A stretch of 27,896 bases of DNA from assembly GCA_017530275.1 (NCBI GenBank), contig JAFXMP010000282.1:1-27896 (forward strand). Reading direction: 5' to 3'. Positions 24,193 to 27,896 of this stretch are shown here, in pieces. This stretch comes from Clostridia bacterium (GTDB lineage: Bacteria > Bacillota_A > Clostridia > Christensenellales > Aristaeellaceae). Below the pieces are notes generated by a model. It had not been told where the DNA came from and made no database searches. It was given only the letters and a program-made list of their open reading frames with translations. The stretch's first letter is position 1. Each line of letters starts with the position of its first letter. The position numbers were made by a program, and so were the translations under genes.

Positions 24193-25230
24193 GTGCTGGA
24201 TGAAATGACCGTTTTAAGCCGCATCGCGCCGGACCTGATGGCCGACATTGGCCGCCGGGCCCAGGTGCTTTCCTCCATTGAGAGCATGCAGCCTGTAGGC
24301 CGCCGGGCCCTGGCCGCGAGGCTTAACCTGCCCGAAAGGGAGGTGCGGGCCGCCGCCGCCGCCCTCAAGGAACAGGGATTGATCACCATGGACGCGGCAG
24401 GGATGCAGCTGACCCCCCAATCCATCGAGGTGCTTTCCGGGGCCCACGATTTAAGCCGCGCCATGTTCGGCCTGACCAAGCTGGAACACGCCCTGTCCCA
24501 GTTGCTGGGTGTACCCCACGTGGTGGTAGTAGCCGGGAATGCCGATACCGATCCACAGGTGCTCAAGGAGGTGGGCCGGGCCGCCGCCCACCGGGTGCAT
24601 AAGCTGCTGCAAAGCGGTATGACCCTGGCCGTTACCGGCGGCCGCACCATGAGCGAGCTGGCCCGCGGCATTCAGTCCGCCACCCCCATGAATGTGATGG
24701 TGGTGCCTGCCCGGGGCGGCATGGGTTCCTCCGTGGAGACCCAGGCCAACGCCGTGGCAGAGGAAATCGCCCGCAGGATCGGCGGTCATCATCGGGTGAT
24801 GCATCTGCCCGATTCCCTGGACGCCGCCGCCCTGCAGGAAATGATGAAGCTGCCGGAAGTCAAAGAAACCTTAGAGCTTTTGCAACGCGCCGATCTGGTG
24901 GTGCACGGCGTAGGCCGGGCGGACAGTATGGCCCAGCGCCGCCATTTGAGCGTGGAAGCGTTGGAAACGCTGAAAAAACATCGGGCAGTCGGTGAAGCAT
25001 TCGGCGATTTCTTCGATTTTGACGGCAAAACCGTATTGCAAACCAGCACCGTTTCCCTGGGCATCGGCAAAGCGTACAAGGAAAGCAAAATGGTGGCTGT
25101 GGCCGCCGGGGAACGCAAAGCGGAAGCTATTATCGCCGCCTCCCGCCACGAAACCCACGATTCCCTGATCACCGACGAGGCCGCCGCGCAGAAGATCGTA
25201 AGTCTGCTGAGCAGGCAAGAGAGCAGATAA
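24193..25230 (+). CDS. cggR: Central glycolytic genes regulator CggR (SorC/DeoR family)
   Basis: 345 residues. The N-terminal winged helix (~22-75) has RALAARLNLPEREVRAAAAAL, split here as recognition-helix region 38-58, and LKEQGLITM. A SorC-type sugar-phosphate-binding domain (~90-340) follows with VAGNADTDP, TLAVTGGRTMSELA, VVPARGG and LVVHGVGRAD. In Bacillus CggR represses the glycolytic operon until fructose-1,6-bisphosphate binds. The GTG at 24193 is chosen as start because AAAGGAGG ends nine bases before it. An upstream GTG at 24148 lies within the operator and is rejected. Immediately downstream one expects gapA, but pgk follows instead, after a family 2 hairpin. Confidence 0.9.
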   Translation: MLDEMTVLSRIAPDLMADIGRRAQVLSSIESMQPVGRRALAARLNLPEREVRAAAAALKEQGLITMDAAGMQLTPQSIEVLSGAHDLSRAMFGLTKLEHALSQLLGVPHVVVVAGNADTDPQVLKEVGRAAAHRVHKLLQSGMTLAVTGGRTMSELARGIQSATPMNVMVVPARGGMGSSVETQANAVAEEIARRIGGHHRVMHLPDSLDAAALQEMMKLPEVKETLELLQRADLVVHGVGRADSMAQRRHLSVEALETLKKHRAVGEAFGDFFDFDGKTVLQTSTVSLGIGKAYKESKMVAVAAGERKAEAIIAASRHETHDSLITDEAAAQKIVSLLSRQESR

Positions 25231-25238
25231 TGCTCAAA

Positions 25239-25366
25239 ATAGTTTGAAGTGTGGAGAGTGGAGTGTGGAGTTTTATCAAGTGATTTGGATTCATCAATCT
25301 TTCCTGAACAATATGGAAATAATGATAACTCCACACTCCACTCTTCAAACTCCACACTGACTATCT
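25239..25366. repeat. Family 2 hairpin with heptamer-repeat arms, copy C
   Basis: Left arm 25239-25277 reads as GTTTGAA, GTGTGGA, GAGTGGA, GTGTGGA, GTTTTAT. The right arm 25324-25366, in reverse complement, reads GTGTGGA, GTTTGAA, GAGTGGA, GTGTGGA, GTTATCA. The loop of 46 nt is unique. The unit differs from copies A and B at two positions (GTGTGGA against GAGTTGA) but keeps the 7-bp period and the same arm-loop-arm plan. Confidence 0.8.
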
Positions 25367-25443
25367 GATACCACGGCCCTTCATCAAAGGGCTTTGGCAT
25401 ACAACACCCCAAGTCAATAAATAGGAAAAAGGAGTGTATTCCC

Positions 25444-26751
25444 ATGAGCCTGAACAAGAAAACCATCGAAGACGTAAACGTGCAGGGCAAGAAGGTTCTT
25501 TGCCGCGTGGACTTCAACGTACCCATGGACGGCGAACGCATCACCGATGAAAACCGCATCAACGGCGCGCTGCCCACCATCAAGTACCTGCTGAGCAACG
25601 GCGCTGCCCTGATCCTGTGCAGCCATATGGGCAAGCCCCACAACGTTTTCAACGACAAGATCAAGCTGAACAAGAAGGAAAAAGCCAAGATCGAAAAACT
25701 GCCCGAAGCCGAACAGGCCGAAGCCACCGCCGCCGCCCTGGAAAAGGCGAAGAACGACGTGAAGAAGCTGAGCCTGGCCCCCGTTGCCAAGCGCCTCAGC
25801 GAACTGCTGGGCCAGGAAGTGATCATGGCCAACGACGTGATCGGCCCCGACGCCCAGGCCAAGGCCGCCGCCCTCAAGCCCGGCCAGGTGATGGTGCTCC
25901 AGAACCTGCGTTTCCACGCCGAAGAAGAAAAGAACGATCCCGAATTCGCCAAGGCCCTGGCTTCCATGGCCGAGCTGTTCGTGAACGACGCTTTCGGCAC
26001 CGCGCACCGCGCTCATGCCTCCACAGAGGGCGTGACCCATTATCTGCCCGCCGTCTGCGGCTACCTGATCGAAAAAGAACTGCGCATCATGGGCAAGGCG
26101 CTCGAAAACGCCGACCGGCCCTTCGTGGCTGTTCTGGGCGGCGCGAAGATCGAAGATAAGCTGAACGTGATCAACAATCTGCTGGAAAAAGTGGATACCC
26201 TGATCATCGGCGGCGGCATGGCCTTCACCTTCCTCAAGGCCAAGGGCTATGAAATCGGCCAGTCCCTGCTGGACGCCAGCAAGATCGACTACTGCAACGA
26301 CATGATGAAGAAAGCCGAAGAAAAAGGCGTGAAGCTGCTTCTGCCCATCGATTCCGTCTGCATTAAGGAATTCCCCAATCCCATTACCACCCCCGTCGAA
26401 ACCGTGATCGTGGATTCCGATAAGATCCCCGCCGACATGCAGGGCTGCGACATCGGCCCCAAGACCGTGGAACTCTTCGGCGCCGCCATCAAGGCCGCCA
26501 AGACCGTGGTTTGGAACGGCCCCATGGGCGTGTTTGAGAATCCCGTCCTGGCCAAGGGCACCCTGGGCGTGGCCCAGGCCATGGCCGACAGCGACGCCGT
26601 GACCATTATCGGCGGCGGCGACAGCGCGGCGGCCGTGGAACAGATGGGCCTGGCCCCCAAGATGACCCACATCTCCACCGGCGGCGGCGCTTCCCTGGAA
26701 TACCTGGAAGGCAAGACCCTGCCCGGCGTCGCGGCGCTGAACGATAAGTAA
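25444..26751 (+). CDS. pgk: Phosphoglycerate kinase with extra helical segment
   Basis: 435 residues, about 40 longer than usual bacterial Pgk (~395). It transfers phosphate from 1,3-bisphosphoglycerate to ADP in glycolysis. Motifs: [11 protein letters not shown] (20-30), SHMGKP (60-65), [41 protein letters not shown] and [10 protein letters not shown]. Between SHMGKP and [12 protein letters not shown], residues ~66-108 form a Lys/Glu/Ala-rich stretch (for example [18 protein letters not shown]) where most family members have 10-15 residues. It is predicted to be two helices and lies outside the catalytic motifs. ATG 25444 follows AAAAAGGAGTGTATTCCC. A small hairpin (GCCCTT/AAAGGGC, about 25377-25392) precedes it. 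Confidence 0.96.
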   Translation: MSLNKKTIEDVNVQGKKVLCRVDFNVPMDGERITDENRINGALPTIKYLLSNGAALILCSHMGKPHNVFNDKIKLNKKEKAKIEKLPEAEQAEATAAALEKAKNDVKKLSLAPVAKRLSELLGQEVIMANDVIGPDAQAKAAALKPGQVMVLQNLRFHAEEEKNDPEFAKALASMAELFVNDAFGTAHRAHASTEGVTHYLPAVCGYLIEKELRIMGKALENADRPFVAVLGGAKIEDKLNVINNLLEKVDTLIIGGGMAFTFLKAKGYEIGQSLLDASKIDYCNDMMKKAEEKGVKLLLPIDSVCIKEFPNPITTPVETVIVDSDKIPADMQGCDIGPKTVELFGAAIKAAKTVVWNGPMGVFENPVLAKGTLGVAQAMADSDAVTIIGGGDSAAAVEQMGLAPKMTHISTGGGASLEYLEGKTLPGVAALNDK

Positions 26752-26763
26752 GGGGACGGAGTT

Positions 26764-26835
26764 TTGCGAGAAACCTTTCTTTCTCCTGAAAGAAAGGTTT
26801 CTCGCGCTCTTCCAAAGAAAGCCTTCAAAGGAGTA
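26764..26835 (-). repeat. Family 1 palindromic element, copy 4 (variant stem)
   Basis: Perfect 18-bp inverted repeat (26766-26783 and 26788-26805; each arm GCGAGAAACCTTTCTTTC or its complement) with the loop TCCT. On the minus strand it is preceded by GGCTTTCTTTGGAAGAGCG, the diverged form of the family 1 flank. The stem keeps GAAACC-TTTCTTT in place of GAAACC-ATTCTTT. It starts 15 bp past the pgk stop and faces copy 3. Confidence 0.65.
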
Positions 26836-26895
26836 GTCCTCTCGATTTTTTAGAGAAACAGAGAGAAGCTCCTTGAGAGGAACGAACAAGAATAA

Positions 26896-26977
26896 TCCCC
26901 TATACCTTTCTTGGAAGGGGGGCTGGGGGAAACCATTCTTTGGGTTCCAAAGAATGGTTTCCCCCAGAAAAAAAATA
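26896..26977 (+). repeat. Family 1 palindromic element, copy 3
   Basis: Perfect 21-nt inverted repeat (26923-26943 and 26947-26967, loop GTT), with arms identical in sequence to copy 1. The preceding CCTTTCTTGGAAGGGGGG and the following AAAAAAAATA match copy 1 as well. It ends 29 bases before the tpiA ATG, nearly the same distance as copy 1 keeps from its kinase ATG. Confidence 0.85.
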
Positions 26978-26996
26978 AAGAAAGAGGTGCATTCCC

Positions 26997-27749
26997 ATGC
27001 GCAAGCCTATTATTGCCGGTAACTGGAAAATGAACAAAACCCCCGCCGAAGCCAAGGCCCTGGTCGCGGAGCTCAAGCCCCTGGTGAAGGAAGCGAACGC
27101 CACTGTCGTGGTATGCGTTCCCGCCGTGGATATCTATGCTGTGAAAGAAGAAATCAAAGGCAGCAACATCCATCTGGGCGCTCAGAACGTGCATTTCAAG
27201 GAATCCGGCGCGTACACCGGCGAGCTCTCCGCCGCCATGCTGAAGGAAGCCGGCGTGGAATACGTCATCATCGGCCACAGTGAACGCCGCCAGTATTTCG
27301 GCGAGACCGACGCCACCGTGAACCTGCGCACCCTGGCCGCCGTGAAAGCGGGCCTGATCCCCATCATCTGCGTGGGCGAGCGCAAGGAAGAACGGGAAGC
27401 GGGCTATACCAACGCCCTGGTGGAATACCAGACCCTGATTGCCCTGAACGGCCTGACCGACAAGGAAATCTCCAAGGTCGTCATCGCTTATGAGCCCGTG
27501 TGGGCCATCGGCACCGGCCTCACCGCCACCGACGAACAGGCCAACGAGACCATCGGCGTCATCCGCGCCGCCATCGCCCGGAAGTATGGCAAGCGGACGG
27601 CCAACGCTGTGCGCATCCAGTACGGCGGCAGCATGAATCCCAAGAACGTGAAGGGCCTGATGGCGCAGCCCGAAATCGACGGCGGCCTCATCGGCGGCGC
27701 TTCCCTGAAAGCCCCGGACTTCTCCCAGGTCGTCAATTACGATAAATAA
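26997..27749 (+). CDS. tpiA: Triose-phosphate isomerase
   Basis: 250-residue TIM barrel interconverting dihydroxyacetone phosphate and glyceraldehyde 3-phosphate. Active-site residues: Lys11 in AGNWKMNKT, His94 in IIGHSERRQYFGE, Glu166 in AYEPVWAIGTG, the phosphate-gripping loop 6 (IGTG) and the C-terminal IQYGGSMNPKN and GGLIGGASL. Length is standard. ATG 26997 follows AAAGAGGTGCATTCCC, a leader closely like that of pgk. It is 245 bp from pgk, with two family 1 palindromes between, so it may be expressed with pgk or from a separate start. Confidence 0.97.
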   Translation: MRKPIIAGNWKMNKTPAEAKALVAELKPLVKEANATVVVCVPAVDIYAVKEEIKGSNIHLGAQNVHFKESGAYTGELSAAMLKEAGVEYVIIGHSERRQYFGETDATVNLRTLAAVKAGLIPIICVGERKEEREAGYTNALVEYQTLIALNGLTDKEISKVVIAYEPVWAIGTGLTATDEQANETIGVIRAAIARKYGKRTANAVRIQYGGSMNPKNVKGLMAQPEIDGGLIGGASLKAPDFSQVVNYDK

Positions 27750-27763
27750 CCGCAAACAAGGCA

Positions 27764-27896
27764 ATAGAGTAGAGGGAGGGCAATAGTCCTCGCCCCTCTC
27801 ATTGCACCGTACGTACCGGTCAGGTATACGGCGCTACATCGTAACAAGAATTCAAGTATTTCTCAGGTAATAAGCAAGAGGATCGACCAAACCAGG
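27764..27896 (-). mobile_element. Probable 3' end of a group II intron (domains V and VI), continuing past the window
   Basis: Minus strand. A 31-nt hairpin (27834-27804) begins GCGCCGTATACC and ends GGTACGTACGGTGC. The outer 8-bp helix and inner 4-bp helix are separated by a CG bulge on the 3' side, as in group II domain V, with CGC in the place of the catalytic triad. A second hairpin (27800-27767) starts GAGAGGGGC and ends CCCTCTACTC, where an unpaired A (27770) would be the branch point; the intron would end ...CTAT at 27764. The domain V inner helix is shorter than usual (31 against 34 nt). Upstream bases could be the end of the maturase ORF, but too little is visible. Confidence 0.5.

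Noticed and set aside
25414..26889. 491-codon open frame antisense to pgk, and a 304-codon one antisense to tpiA (26850-27764)
   Set aside because: Both are shadows of highly biased glycolytic genes. They also run through the palindromic repeats, and so share a spurious KPFFG-QRMVSP peptide with the region before the second kinase.
27766..27803. Terminator of tpiA
   Set aside because: The hairpin there is imperfect and lacks a T-run on the plus strand; it fits better as domain VI of a minus-strand group II intron.

Overview
The window looks like chromosomal DNA of a GC-rich (clearly above 50% by eye) member of the Clostridia. The evidence is the Firmicute-type gene set: SpoIIID (so an endospore-forming lineage), CggR-controlled glycolysis, a zapA / U32 peptidase / mutS2 cluster, strong GGAGG ribosome binding sites and sigma-A type promoters. 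No rRNA or tRNA gene was seen.

Layout. 1-3116: a Na+/phosphate symporter gene (minus strand, cut by the left edge) diverges from a PhoR-like histidine kinase gene, with a PHO-box-like repeat between them. The kinase has Asn where the phospho-accepting His should be. 3133-14336: a long minus-strand run. In order of transcription it holds cyclophilin, zapA, U32 peptidase, mutS2 (broken by one in-frame TAA), an OmpR-type response regulator, a GyrI-like protein, its likely partner histidine kinase, ispE and a DUF4340 membrane protein. 14594-21128: a plus-strand run of a six-TM protein of unknown function, RsuA-type pseudouridine synthase, RsmC-like methyltransferase, MalY/PatB aminotransferase, PepV-type dipeptidase, DUF1667 protein and mannose-6-phosphate isomerase. 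21168-23732: minus-strand spoIIID, a secreted polysaccharide deacetylase and a secreted protein of unknown function. 24193-27749: the glycolytic unit cggR-pgk-tpiA, with a promoter and tandem CggR-type operator in front of cggR and no gapA between cggR and pgk. 27764-27896: what looks like the 3' end (domains V and VI) of a group II intron on the minus strand.

The genes themselves are mostly housekeeping. The unusual content is between them. Two families of intergenic inverted-repeat elements recur. Family 1 is a 45-bp perfect palindrome (21-bp arms, 3-nt loop) with a conserved CTTTCTTGGAAGGGGG flank: three copies, one with paired changes in both arms, plus a fourth with a diverged stem. Two copies in opposite orientation flank the GyrI gene that separates the response regulator from its kinase, and two others fill the pgk-tpiA gap. 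Family 2 is a long hairpin whose two arms are built of degenerate 7-bp repeats (G-A/T-G-T-T/G-G-A) around a unique 35-60 nt loop. Its three copies lie in mutS2/response regulator, DUF1667/manA and cggR/pgk gaps.
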